Assembly (NCBI GenBank): GCA_026393975.1
Contig: JAPKZD010000009.1
Location: 1 to 64,000, forward strand
From: Candidatus Aminicenantota bacterium
GTDB lineage: Bacteria; Acidobacteriota; Aminicenantia; Aminicenantales; Saccharicenantaceae
Direction of reading: 5' to 3'
Length of the DNA: 64,000 bases
The notes beneath the pieces are model-generated. The model had not been told where the DNA came from, did not search any database, and saw only the letters and a program-made list of their open reading frames with translations. Positions within the stretch are counted from its first letter, which is position 1; each line of letters starts with the position of its first letter. Shown here in pieces: positions 52,686-62,122 of the stretch. Made by a program: the position numbers and the translations under genes.

Positions 52686-53961
52686 TAGCGGCTCTCCTCA
52701 TGCGGGCGACGACGCGCTCGCGGCCGAGGACTTCCATCATCTCGAACAGGCCGGCGCCTTTGGTCTTGCCGCTGATGGCCATGCGGGCGGGGTGGAAGAC
52801 CTGGCCGGCTTTGATGCCGCGCTCCTCGGCGAATTCGCGGAAGACGGCCTCGATCGCGTCGTGGGTGAAATCACCGGTCCCGGCCAGGCGGTCGGCCAGG
52901 AGGGCCAGGTACTCGCGGCTTTCCGGTTTCTCGAGGTGCTTTTTCCCTTCGTCCTCGTAGGCGAAATCCTCGCGAAAGAAATAATCGGTCATGGCCGGGA
53001 ATTCGCCAAGGGTCTTGGTCCGGACCTTGTAGAGGTCGAGGACCCTCGACAGGTAGTCGTCCGGAACCCCGGCGGTCTCGAACCCGGCCGCCTCCATCCG
53101 GTTCTTGATGAGGGGGAGCAGGCGCGCATTCTCGGCCTTCATGATGTACTCGGCATTGAGCCAGCGAAGCTTCTGGATGTCGAACTTGGCCTGGACGTCG
53201 TTCATCTCCGAGATCTCGAAGAGCCGGACGGCTTCAGCGGGGGGCATGACCTCGCGCCCGTCCTTGGGCATCCAGCCGAGGAGGACGAGGTAATTGGCCA
53301 GGGCCTCGGGCAGGAAGCCCTCGCGCTTGTACTCCTCGACCGAGACGCCGCCGTGGCGCTTGGAGAGCTTGGCCCCGTCGGTCCCCAAGATGAGCGGCAT
53401 GTGGCCGAACCGCGGCAGTTCCAGGCCGAAGGCTTCGTAGAAGATGATCTGTTTCGGCGTGTTGCTGATGTGGTCGTCGCCCCGGAGGATGTGGGTGATG
53501 CCGAGGTGGGCGTCGTCGACGACGCAGGAGAAGTTGTAGGTCGGCGAACCGTCCGACTTGATCATGACCTGGTCCTTGATCGTCTCCGTCTCGACGGCGA
53601 TCCGGCCGTGGATGAGGTCCTCGTAAGCGATCGTCCGGCCGGGCTCGACCTTGAAGAGGACGGCATCCCCGTCCTTGTAGGCCTTGCCCTTGGCCACGAG
53701 CTCCGCGGCCTTCTCGCGGTAGACATCGAACCGCCGGCTCTGGAAGATGGGCTCCTCGTCCCAGTCGAGGCCCAGCCACTTGAGGTCCTCGAGGATCTCG
53801 TCGAGGAACCTCGTCTCGGACCTCTTCAGGTCGGTGTCCTCGACCCGGAGCAGGAATTTTCCCCCGGCATGGCGGGCGTAGAGCCAGTTGAAGATGGCCG
53901 TCCGGGCGCTCCCGATGTGGAGGAAGCCCGTCGGGCTGGGGGCAAATCGAACGCGTACCAT
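52678..53961 (-). CDS. gltX: Glutamyl-tRNA synthetase
   Basis: The protein has 427 residues from ATG 53961, somewhat shorter than the common ~470. Motifs: [20 protein letters not shown] (HIGS at 15-18), [10 protein letters not shown] as the KMSKS loop (Lys201), LRVEDTD and [12 protein letters not shown]. The anticodon-binding helical domain is compact. A start six codons upstream (53979) is possible, but [12 protein letters not shown] is the normal family beginning. With glnS in the same operon, it should be a discriminating enzyme charging only tRNA-Glu (inference). Confidence 0.96.
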
Positions 53962-54035
53962 GGTCGTCTCGCTTTTCATTCCGGCCTTCGGATGGCGGCC
54001 CTCCCCGGTCGGGGAAGCCGTGATTCTACCGCGTA

Positions 54036-54065
54036 GTTATATCACAGGATAAAAAAGGCGGTCAA
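54036..54065 (-). promoter_or_regulatory. gltX-glnS promoter
   Basis: On the minus strand TTGACC (54065-54060) and TATAAC (54041-54036) are 18 bases apart. The -35 box lies inside the terminator hairpin of the upstream gene. Confidence 0.5.
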
Positions 54066-54077
54066 ACTGCGCCCGCC
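54051..54077 (-). terminator. Terminator after the small lipoprotein-like gene
   Basis: GGCGG/CCGCC, 11-base loop, followed by TTTTTT on the minus strand, 26 bases past the stop at 54103. It overlaps the -35 region of the gltX promoter. Confidence 0.55.
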
Positions 54078-54102
54078 CGCGGGACGACCTGAGCAGGATA
54101 TG

Positions 54103-54534
54103 CTAATACCGCTGATGCTCCAGGGCGTACCGCACGAAGTCCTCGGCCAGAATGCCGCTCCACTGGATCTCACCAACGATCTTCCGGGTCAGGGCGAAGC
54201 TCGAATACGGCTTCCATTCGCCGGGAGTAACGTCGTTGATGGAGATCCGGAAGACCACCCGGTCGAGAGTATTAAAATTCTTGTACAGAGCCTGGATCTT
54301 GGGAGCTAATTCCGTCACCATGTCGTTGTCGATATTCTGCAGGTCGGCGTCGTAGTAGCGGTAATTGATGACAACCTCTGCCGCGCCCGTGGTGACATCC
54401 ACGACTCCGGGCACATCCTCTTTGGCCTCCCCGAGAACGGGTTGCAGGGTTTCGAGGCTAACGATCTCGGCGGGGACAACGGGTTTGGCCTCTTCGACGG
54501 CCTTCCCCTTACAGGCCCCCAGGAAGGCGATCAT
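54103..54534 (-). CDS. Small hypothetical protein, lipoprotein-like N terminus
   Basis: The protein has 143 residues. AAGGAGG lies 7 bases before ATG 54534, so the start is well defined. The N terminus MIAFLGACKGKAVEEAK has an LGAC lipobox but only seven residues before the Cys and no positive charge, far shorter than a normal signal peptide. It may be a truncated lipoprotein signal or a cytoplasmic protein. The remainder is mixed alpha/beta (VINYRYYDADLQNIDNDMVT; DRVVFRISIND) without a family I can name. It is a single gene with its own terminator, upstream of gltX on the same strand. Confidence 0.65.
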   Translation of the reverse strand: MIAFLGACKGKAVEEAKPVVPAEIVSLETLQPVLGEAKEDVPGVVDVTTGAAEVVINYRYYDADLQNIDNDMVTELAPKIQALYKNFNTLDRVVFRISINDVTPGEWKPYSSFALTRKIVGEIQWSGILAEDFVRYALEHQRY

Positions 54535-54621
54535 CGTGGTACCTCCTTAGACGGACCTTTTCAATAATCTTAAGGTTAATCTTTTTTCCCCCAGATGTCA
54601 AAAATTGTGCGGCCGCCGCCC

Positions 54622-54703
54622 ACCCCATGGCGCCGGACGATCCGCGAGCTCGTCGGAATGCCCGCCTGGAGCGAGGAGGAGCAGGCCTTCGCCGAGAAAT
54701 AGG
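54622..54703 (+). pseudogene. Stub of an M20 (AbgB-like) amidohydrolase
   Basis: On the plus strand a short frame reads RRTIRELVGMPAWSEEEQAF then AEK and TAG (54701-54703). The PAWSEEEQAFA block is typical of the AbgB-like M20 amidohydrolases, where it lies inside the protein. No start codon or 5' part remains and the frame stops at once. A clean terminator follows 3 bases later. The rest of the gene has been lost. Confidence 0.45.
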
Positions 54704-54705
54704 TC

Positions 54706-54727
54706 AAGAGGGGCTGTCCCTCTTTTT

Positions 54728-54729
<2 letters not shown>
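54706..54729 (+). terminator. Rho-independent terminator
   Basis: AAGAGGG/CCCTCTT, a 7-bp stem with a 5-base loop, followed by five further T on the plus strand. It serves the M20 stub to its left and abuts the stop of the convergent prolyl oligopeptidase gene. Confidence 0.7.
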
Positions 54730-56851
<2,122 letters not shown>

Positions 56852-56870
56852 TTCCTCTCCTTGATGGTGC

Positions 56871-57323
56871 CTATTTTAGCCCGAAATCGATATCGTCGGG
56901 AAGCTCGTTGACGTCGGTCGAGGGGTCGCAGGGAAAATGTGCGGCGAGCCGGCGTCCGGCCTCTTCGATCGCGGCGACCAGGCCTTCGGTGAATTCGCCC
57001 TTCCGAAAATGCCCGGACAGGAGGCCGGCCAGGGAGCCCCAGAATTCCTGACCGACCCGGGCATGGATGCCCTCGTCGCCGAGGACAGCGAACTTCTTGC
57101 GTGCCGGGACGATAAAGAAGAGGATGCCGTTGCGGTCCTTCGTCGAGGTCATGCCCAGCCGGACGAAGGCCTTCTCGGCAACGCGGCGGACGCTCCCCCA
57201 GAAAAACGGGGCGACGGATACTCGCACCTCGCCCGAGGCCGATCGCTCGGCAACGGCGATGGCCGCTTTGACCCGCTCGACGTCGATCGCCTTCAAGAGC
57301 TTGCGCCGGCTGTGAAAGGTCAT
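56871..57323 (-). CDS. TPM-domain protein (TLP18.3/Psb32 type)
   Basis: The protein has 150 residues from ATG 57323 (AGGAGG 7 bases upstream; a GTG two codons earlier overlaps the ribosome-binding site). The TPM domain covers most of it: AVAERSASGEVRVSVAP, DRNGILFFIVPARKKFAVLG and GIHARVGQEFW. There is no signal peptide, so it is probably cytoplasmic or peripheral. It is the third gene of a lemA-TPM-TPM cluster, a conserved bacterial arrangement of unclear function. Confidence 0.88.
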   Translation of the reverse strand: MTFHSRRKLLKAIDVERVKAAIAVAERSASGEVRVSVAPFFWGSVRRVAEKAFVRLGMTSTKDRNGILFFIVPARKKFAVLGDEGIHARVGQEFWGSLAGLLSGHFRKGEFTEGLVAAIEEAGRRLAAHFPCDPSTDVNELPDDIDFGLK

Positions 57324-57338
57324 TGCCACCCTCCTCTA

Positions 57339-58088
57339 CTACCACGACCCGGAGGCGCCGCCGCCGCCCGAGCGACCACCACCGCCTCCGAATCCCCCTC
57401 CTCCTCCGCCGCCTCCGCCCCGGCCGCCACTCAGGATGTTGATGAGCAGCCAAAAGGCCAGGGCGGGATGGGTGATGAGGAGGACGAGGAAGACGAGGGC
57501 GGCCAGGCCGAAGAAGATCATGTTGACGATGGACTTGGCTCGGGGCACGGCGCCGGAGGGCCGCCCCTGTTCGGCCGCGGGGGCCTCCCCGCCGGTGATG
57601 TAGCCGAGCAGGGCCGAGACGGCGTTGCCCACGGCCTCGTCCTGCCGGCCTGATTGGAAACCGGGGACGAGGATGTCGTTTATGACCCGGAACGCGCGGG
57701 CATCGGGGACCCGGTCTTCGAGGCCGTAGCCGACCTCGATCCGCACCTTCCGATCCTCGGCCATGATGAAGAGGACGAGCCCGTCGTCGAGGCCGCGGCG
57801 GCCGACCTTCCAGGCTTCGAAGGTTTTGACCGTCCAATCCTCGAGGACCGCGCCCTCGCCGAGCGTCCGTCCGACATAGACGAGGACCTGGTGTCCCGTC
57901 TGCCTCTCGAAATTCTCGAGGCGGGCGTCGATTGCGGCGAGCGCCTGCCGGGAGAGAAAGCCCGCTTCGTCCGTGGCCCAGCGGTCGGGCGCCGGGGGGA
58001 TCTTGGCCTGGGCCCCGGCGAAGGAAACCGCGAGACACCCGGCCAGAGCCAGGAAAACGAACGCTCGCCGAAACCCGGAGAAGATCAC
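57339..58088 (-). CDS. TPM-domain membrane protein with Gly-rich tail (YgcG-like)
   Basis: The protein has 249 residues: signal peptide about 1-27, TPM domain about 33-165 (ERQTGHQVLVYVGRTLGEGA; DDGLVLFIMAEDRKVRIEVG), hydrophobic segments about 188-220, and a glycine-rich tail (GGRGGGGGGGGGFGGGGG...) ending in SGSW. This layout is the standard YgcG/TPM partner of LemA. It starts with GTG 58088 and no clear ribosome-binding site, 28 bases after lemA, so translational coupling is likely. Confidence 0.9.
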   Translation of the reverse strand: MIFSGFRRAFVFLALAGCLAVSFAGAQAKIPPAPDRWATDEAGFLSRQALAAIDARLENFERQTGHQVLVYVGRTLGEGAVLEDWTVKTFEAWKVGRRGLDDGLVLFIMAEDRKVRIEVGYGLEDRVPDARAFRVINDILVPGFQSGRQDEAVGNAVSALLGYITGGEAPAAEQGRPSGAVPRAKSIVNMIFFGLAALVFLVLLITHPALAFWLLINILSGGRGGGGGGGGGFGGGGGRSGGGGASGSW

Positions 58089-58116
58089 GGTTCAGTCAGC
58101 GATCAGCCGGCGCACG

Positions 58117-58725
58117 TCAGAACTTGACCTTGGGAGCGGTTTCGGCTCCCGCCTGGGCCTTGAAGTAGGGCTTCTCCTTGAAGCGGTCGCCGAAAAAGCC
58201 GGCGATGAGGACGGCGGGGAACCTCATCCGCCGCGTGTTGAAGGCCTGGGCCGTCTCGTTGAAGCGCATCCGTTCCACGGTGATCCTGTTCTCGGTGCCC
58301 TCGAGCTGAGCCTGGAGTTCCTTGAAATTCGCCGTGGCTTTGAGGTCGGGGTACTTTTCCATGACCACGAGAAGCCGGGACAAGGCCGACGAGAGGCCGT
58401 CCTGGGCTTCCTGGAACTTGGCGAACGTGCCGGGGTTGAGGTCTTTCGCCGAAACCTGGACCTGGCCGACCTTGGACCGGGCCTCGGTGACGGCCGTGAA
58501 CGTGTCCTTCTCGAAGGCGGCGGCGCCCTTGACCGTCTCGACCAGGTTGGGGATGAGGTCGGCCCGGCGCTGGTAGGTGTTCTCGACTTGGCCCCACTGG
58601 GCCTGGGCCTTCTGGTCGAGCCCGACGAGAGAGTTGTAGGTGCCCGTCACGAACAGAACGACGACGAGGACGCCCAAGAGGATCACTCCGAGGCAGCCGA
58701 TGGCGAAGAATTTCTTGTTGGCCAT
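58117..58725 (-). CDS. lemA: LemA-family membrane protein
   Basis: The protein has 202 residues. One N-terminal membrane helix (about 8-27) precedes a coiled four-helix domain with the family blocks YNSLVGLDQKAQAQWGQVEN, YQRRADLIPNLVETVKG and RMRFNETAQAFNT. Start: ATG 58725 lies 9-10 bases after GGAG; an ATG three codons earlier is too close to it. It is first of the lemA-ygcG-tpm cluster. LemA proteins are widespread and their molecular role is not settled. Confidence 0.93.
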   Translation of the reverse strand: MANKKFFAIGCLGVILLGVLVVVLFVTGTYNSLVGLDQKAQAQWGQVENTYQRRADLIPNLVETVKGAAAFEKDTFTAVTEARSKVGQVQVSAKDLNPGTFAKFQEAQDGLSSALSRLLVVMEKYPDLKATANFKELQAQLEGTENRITVERMRFNETAQAFNTRRMRFPAVLIAGFFGDRFKEKPYFKAQAGAETAPKVKF

Positions 58726-58777
58726 TGCGGTCATTCTCCTTTTCCGTCTCAATTTAGCTATTTTATCATACGGAGGG

Positions 58778-58796
58778 CCGGCCATGCCGGTTTTTT
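58778..58796 (+). terminator. Short hairpin before the phosphofructokinase promoter
   Basis: CCGGC-CAT-GCCGG followed by TTTTTT on the plus strand. It is small (5 bp) and lies directly before the pfkA -10 box, where it could block read-through into that gene. Confidence 0.35.
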
Positions 58797-58798
58797 GA

Positions 58799-58804
58799 TA
58801 TAAT
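58799..58804 (+). promoter_or_regulatory. pfkA -10 box, probable leaderless start
   Basis: A perfect TATAAT ends 7 bases before ATG 58812, so transcription should begin at the start codon itself. No good -35 box is seen at 17 bases (GGCCGG) and no ribosome-binding site precedes the ATG. Confidence 0.5.
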
Positions 58805-58811
58805 CCGGTCC

Positions 58812-59765
58812 ATGAACAGAATCGCCATCCTGACGAGGGACTGCGGCGGGGTCAACGCCGCCATCCGGGCCGTCGTCCGCACGGCCGCGGCCTCGGGCCT
58901 CCTGGTCGACGGCGTCCTGCGCGGCTACGAGGGACTCATCCGCGGCGATTTCGTGCCCCTCGACCGCCGCTCCGTTTCGAACATCATCGGTCTCGGCGGG
59001 ACGATCCTCAAGACGGCCCGGTCGGAGACGTTCACCACGGACGAGGGACAGCAGGCGGCCCTGGCCAGCATGCGCGCCCGGGGCATCGACGGGCTCGTCG
59101 TCATCGGCGGCAACGGCTCCCTTTCCGGCGCCCGCGTCCTCGCCTCAAAATACGGCTTCCCGGTCGTCGGCATCCCGGCGACCATCGACAACGACGTCCC
59201 CGGCGTCGAGAGCGCCATCGGCGCCGACACGGCCGTCAACGTCGCCCTGGACGCGGTCGACAAGATCCGGGACACGGCGACGTCTCTCGAACGCATCTTC
59301 GTCGTCGAGGTCATGGGCCGGAAGTGCGGCTGGATCGCCATGCAGGTCGCCCTATCCGGCGGCTGTGAGGAAGTTCTTCTCCCGGAGAAGGACGTGCCGA
59401 TCGACGCCCTGTGCGAGGAGATAGTAGCCGGGAGGGCCCGGGGCAAGGCGAGCTGGATCATCGTCGTCGCCGAGGGCCGGTCCACGGCCTCCGGGGTGGC
59501 CTCGGCGATAACGGCCGCGACGGGCCTCGAGACGCGCATCGCCGTCCTCGGCCACGTCCAGCGGGGCGGCCGACCGACCGCCGTCGACCGCATCCTGGCG
59601 GCAAGGTTGGGGCACGCCGCTGTCGAAGCCCTTGCCGACGGCCGGACCGGCGGCTGCGTCCATCTCCGGAACGGCCGGGTGGAATTTCTGCCTTTCGGGA
59701 CGGCGGGCGAGGTCAAAATAACCGACATCGAATCGGACTACCACCTCCTCAAGGTCCTGTCCTAA
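58812..59765 (+). CDS. pfkA: 6-phosphofructokinase
   Basis: The protein has 317 residues, the normal PfkA length. Motifs: VNAAIRAVVR, GGTILKTARS, PATIDNDVPG (catalytic Asp in 124-128), GADTAVN, VMGRKCGWIA and LGHVQRGG. Two parts deviate. The phosphate-binding GGDxPGxN loop at the N terminus is replaced by TRDCGGVN and is shorter, and the GGDGS metal loop is GGNGS (Asn101). The Gly after it favours ATP over pyrophosphate as donor by the usual rule, but the Asn leaves this open. It heads a pair with the metallophosphoesterase gene (5 bases apart). Confidence 0.9.
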   Translation: MNRIAILTRDCGGVNAAIRAVVRTAAASGLLVDGVLRGYEGLIRGDFVPLDRRSVSNIIGLGGTILKTARSETFTTDEGQQAALASMRARGIDGLVVIGGNGSLSGARVLASKYGFPVVGIPATIDNDVPGVESAIGADTAVNVALDAVDKIRDTATSLERIFVVEVMGRKCGWIAMQVALSGGCEEVLLPEKDVPIDALCEEIVAGRARGKASWIIVVAEGRSTASGVASAITAATGLETRIAVLGHVQRGGRPTAVDRILAARLGHAAVEALADGRTGGCVHLRNGRVEFLPFGTAGEVKITDIESDYHLLKVLS

Positions 59766-59770
59766 TCGTC

Positions 59771-60889
59771 ATGTACCTGTTCAACGAACTCCTCATGTCC
59801 GTCCCCCTGGTCGTCTATGCCGGTTGGCGGCTCCGCCGGCTCATTGCCCGCCGAGCTCTGAAGAACCTTTCCACCGTCCTGCTGGCCCTCCTCGCGGCCG
59901 GTTACCCCGCCGCCGAGAGCCTCTCCCATGGCGCGGTCGGAGGCGCGAAGAAGGTCCTCATCCTGGCCGGATATTACGCCCTGCCTCTGGTTCTTTACTT
60001 GACACTGACCGTCCTCCTCGTGGACCTGGTCATCGCCGTGCTGCGCCTGTCCAAGGCCGTTTCGCGCCAAACGGTCCAGAGCGAGAAATTCCGGCGCGGG
60101 CGGCTCGCCTTGGTCCTGGCCCTCCCGGTCCTCGTCGTGGCCGCCGGCATCGTCAATGCTAACGTCCTGCGCGTCCGCGGATACACGGTCGAAGTCCCGC
60201 GCCGGTCGGCGGCGGTCCAGGAAATGAAGGTCGTTTTCGCCGCGGACCTCCATCTCGGCGCCATCACTCCCCGGCACTTCATGGAGAGGTTCGTGACCAA
60301 GGTCAACGCTCAAAAGCCCGACATCGTCCTCATCGGCGGCGATATCCTCGAGGGCCACGGCAACGACGGGGCGATGGGCGCCATCGAGACCCAGTTCCGG
60401 CGGCTCGAGGCTCGCTACGGCGTTTTCGCGGTCCCTGGAAACCACGAAGGCTACGCCCGGACCAGACCGGAGTTTTTCGATAGGTCGGGGATCCGGCTCC
60501 TCCAGGACGCCGGGGAGAAGATCGACGACGCCTTCTATCTGATCGGGCGAAAGGACGGCCGCTCGAGGAACCGGAAGTCCGTCGAAGAGCTTCTCCTCGA
60601 TGCCCCCGGCGACCTGCCGATCATCATGCTCGAACACCGGCCGGCCGAGATGGAGCGGGTCGGCCGGACACGGGTCGATCTTCATCTATCGGGGCACACC
60701 CACCACGGCCAGCTTTTCCCGGCCAATTTCATCACCCAGCGCCAATACGGCCTCAGCTGGGGCCATCGCAAGATAGGCAACACGCATTTCATCGTCACGA
60801 GCGGCGCCCAGCTGTGGGGCCCTCCGGTCCGGACCGTCGGCGCTTCCGAGATCCTCGTCATCCACGTCCGCCTTCACGACGGCCCCTAG
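59771..60889 (+). CDS. Membrane-anchored metallophosphoesterase
   Basis: The protein has 372 residues. About four membrane helices (roughly 5-17, 36-48, 62-93 and 112-130) precede a calcineurin-like phosphoesterase domain: AADLHLG (Asp159/His161), IGGDILEG (Asp191), VPGNHEGY (Asn224/His225), LEHRP and LSGHTHHGQLFP, the complete set of metal ligands of the YkuE/YaeI group. Such enzymes act on phosphoesters at the membrane, sometimes UDP-diacylglucosamine-like lipids. The start at ATG 59771 follows the pfkA stop by 5 bases with only a weak AAGG. A much longer upstream frame lies over pfkA and is rejected. Confidence 0.9.
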   Translation: MYLFNELLMSVPLVVYAGWRLRRLIARRALKNLSTVLLALLAAGYPAAESLSHGAVGGAKKVLILAGYYALPLVLYLTLTVLLVDLVIAVLRLSKAVSRQTVQSEKFRRGRLALVLALPVLVVAAGIVNANVLRVRGYTVEVPRRSAAVQEMKVVFAADLHLGAITPRHFMERFVTKVNAQKPDIVLIGGDILEGHGNDGAMGAIETQFRRLEARYGVFAVPGNHEGYARTRPEFFDRSGIRLLQDAGEKIDDAFYLIGRKDGRSRNRKSVEELLLDAPGDLPIIMLEHRPAEMERVGRTRVDLHLSGHTHHGQLFPANFITQRQYGLSWGHRKIGNTHFIVTSGAQLWGPPVRTVGASEILVIHVRLHDGP

Positions 60890-60927
60890 CCCACGGCTGA
60901 CCTGAAGCTCTTCAAGGGAGATCTGAA

Positions 60928-62034
60928 ATGCAGAGAGTCCAGCATGCGCTGTTCGCCCTGACGCTTCTTGCCGTGGCCTTCTCCCCCGCCTGCCGAGGCC
61001 CGAAATATCCCGAAGGACTCTTCGCCGAGATCACGACGAACAAGGGCCTGATCGTCCTCCAACTCGAATTCGAGAAGACGCCGATGACCGCGGCCAACTT
61101 CGTCGGCCTGGCCGAGGGCACGATCGAGAACGCCGCGTTCCCCCCCGGACGTCCCTATTTCGACGGGACGAAGTGGCACCGCGTCGTCCCCGGTCACGTC
61201 ATCCAGTGCGGCATCGCCGCCGGCGGCAAGGCGGAGGACCCCGGCTACGAGTTCCCGAACGAAATCGTCTTGCCCGAGCTCAACCACGGCCGGGCGGGCA
61301 TGGTCAACATGGCCAACGGCGGGCCGCACACGAACGCAAGCCAGTGGTGCATCACGCTCGGCGACCGCTCCTACCTCGACGGCGACTATACCGTCTTCGG
61401 CCATGTCGTCGAGGGCATGGACGCCGTCATGGCCATCGTCCTGGACGAAGGCCATGACGGCGAGGTCCGGACCGTGAAAATCGTCCGGGTCGGCAAGAAG
61501 GCCCGGGCGTTCAAACCGACAACGGCGTCGTTCAAGACCATGGTCGATGCGGCCCGGATCCGCGTCGTCAAGGATGACGCCGCAAAAAGGACCCGGGAAG
61601 CCGAGTTGGTCAAGACCGAGTGGCCAAACGCCGTTGATGCCGGGAACGGCGTGAAATACGTCGTCCTGAAGCCAGGGCAGGGTAAGACCCCGGTCGCCGG
61701 GGCGAGGGTCAAAGTCACCTATTCCGGCAAGGCGCCGCTCGCCGGCAAGTCGTTCGTCAGCACGGCCGACGAGGGCAAGCCCTATTGGGGAGAGACGCCG
61801 GAGCCATTCGAAGTCATCGTCGGCTTGCCGCGCGTCAACTCCGGCCTAGACGCGTCGATCGCCCTGATGAAAAAGGGCGAGAAACGGCTCGTCATCGTCC
61901 CCTCGGAGCAGGGCTACAAAACGAGCGGCTTCTACGCCAAACAGCGGCCCGGTGAAAAGCGCTTCGTTGTCTCGCCCGACACCCTGCTCGTCTACGAAAT
62001 CGAGGTTCTCGACATCCTTCCGTCGAAAAAATAG
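60928..62034 (+). CDS. Cyclophilin-FKBP fusion peptidyl-prolyl isomerase, lipoprotein
   Basis: The protein has 368 residues. A lipoprotein signal ends at Cys22 (AVAFSPAC). Residues ~32-195 are a cyclophilin domain (TNKGLIVLQLEFEKTPMTAA, FDGTKWHRVVPGHVIQCG, NGGPHTNASQWCITLG, YTVFGHVVEGMDAV). Residues ~238-365 are an FKBP-type domain (GVKYVVLKPGQGKTPVAGA, GEKRLVIVPSEQGY, LLVYEIEVLDI). Two unrelated proline isomerase folds are thus joined in one envelope protein, presumably to fold exported proteins. The FKBP binding pocket is divergent (YSGKAPLAGKSF). AAGGGAGATCTG precedes the ATG. Confidence 0.9.
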   Translation: MQRVQHALFALTLLAVAFSPACRGPKYPEGLFAEITTNKGLIVLQLEFEKTPMTAANFVGLAEGTIENAAFPPGRPYFDGTKWHRVVPGHVIQCGIAAGGKAEDPGYEFPNEIVLPELNHGRAGMVNMANGGPHTNASQWCITLGDRSYLDGDYTVFGHVVEGMDAVMAIVLDEGHDGEVRTVKIVRVGKKARAFKPTTASFKTMVDAARIRVVKDDAAKRTREAELVKTEWPNAVDAGNGVKYVVLKPGQGKTPVAGARVKVTYSGKAPLAGKSFVSTADEGKPYWGETPEPFEVIVGLPRVNSGLDASIALMKKGEKRLVIVPSEQGYKTSGFYAKQRPGEKRFVVSPDTLLVYEIEVLDILPSKK

Positions 62035-62056
62035 GCTCCGGCGGGAGGGGGTCTGG

Positions 62057-62086
62057 TTGACAGGGACCTCTGAAATATCATATTTT
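62057..62086 (+). promoter_or_regulatory. Promoter of the BNR-repeat gene
   Basis: TTGACA (62057-62062) and TATTTT (62081-62086) are 18 bases apart, with the ATG at 62123. Confidence 0.5.
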
Positions 62087-62122
62087 TAACATCTCGCCAT
62101 GAGCATAATAGGGAGGTCTCCT

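Noticed and set aside
59411-59770. Upstream extension of the metallophosphoesterase frame
   Set aside because: It overlaps pfkA in another frame; the membrane protein begins naturally at ATG 59771.
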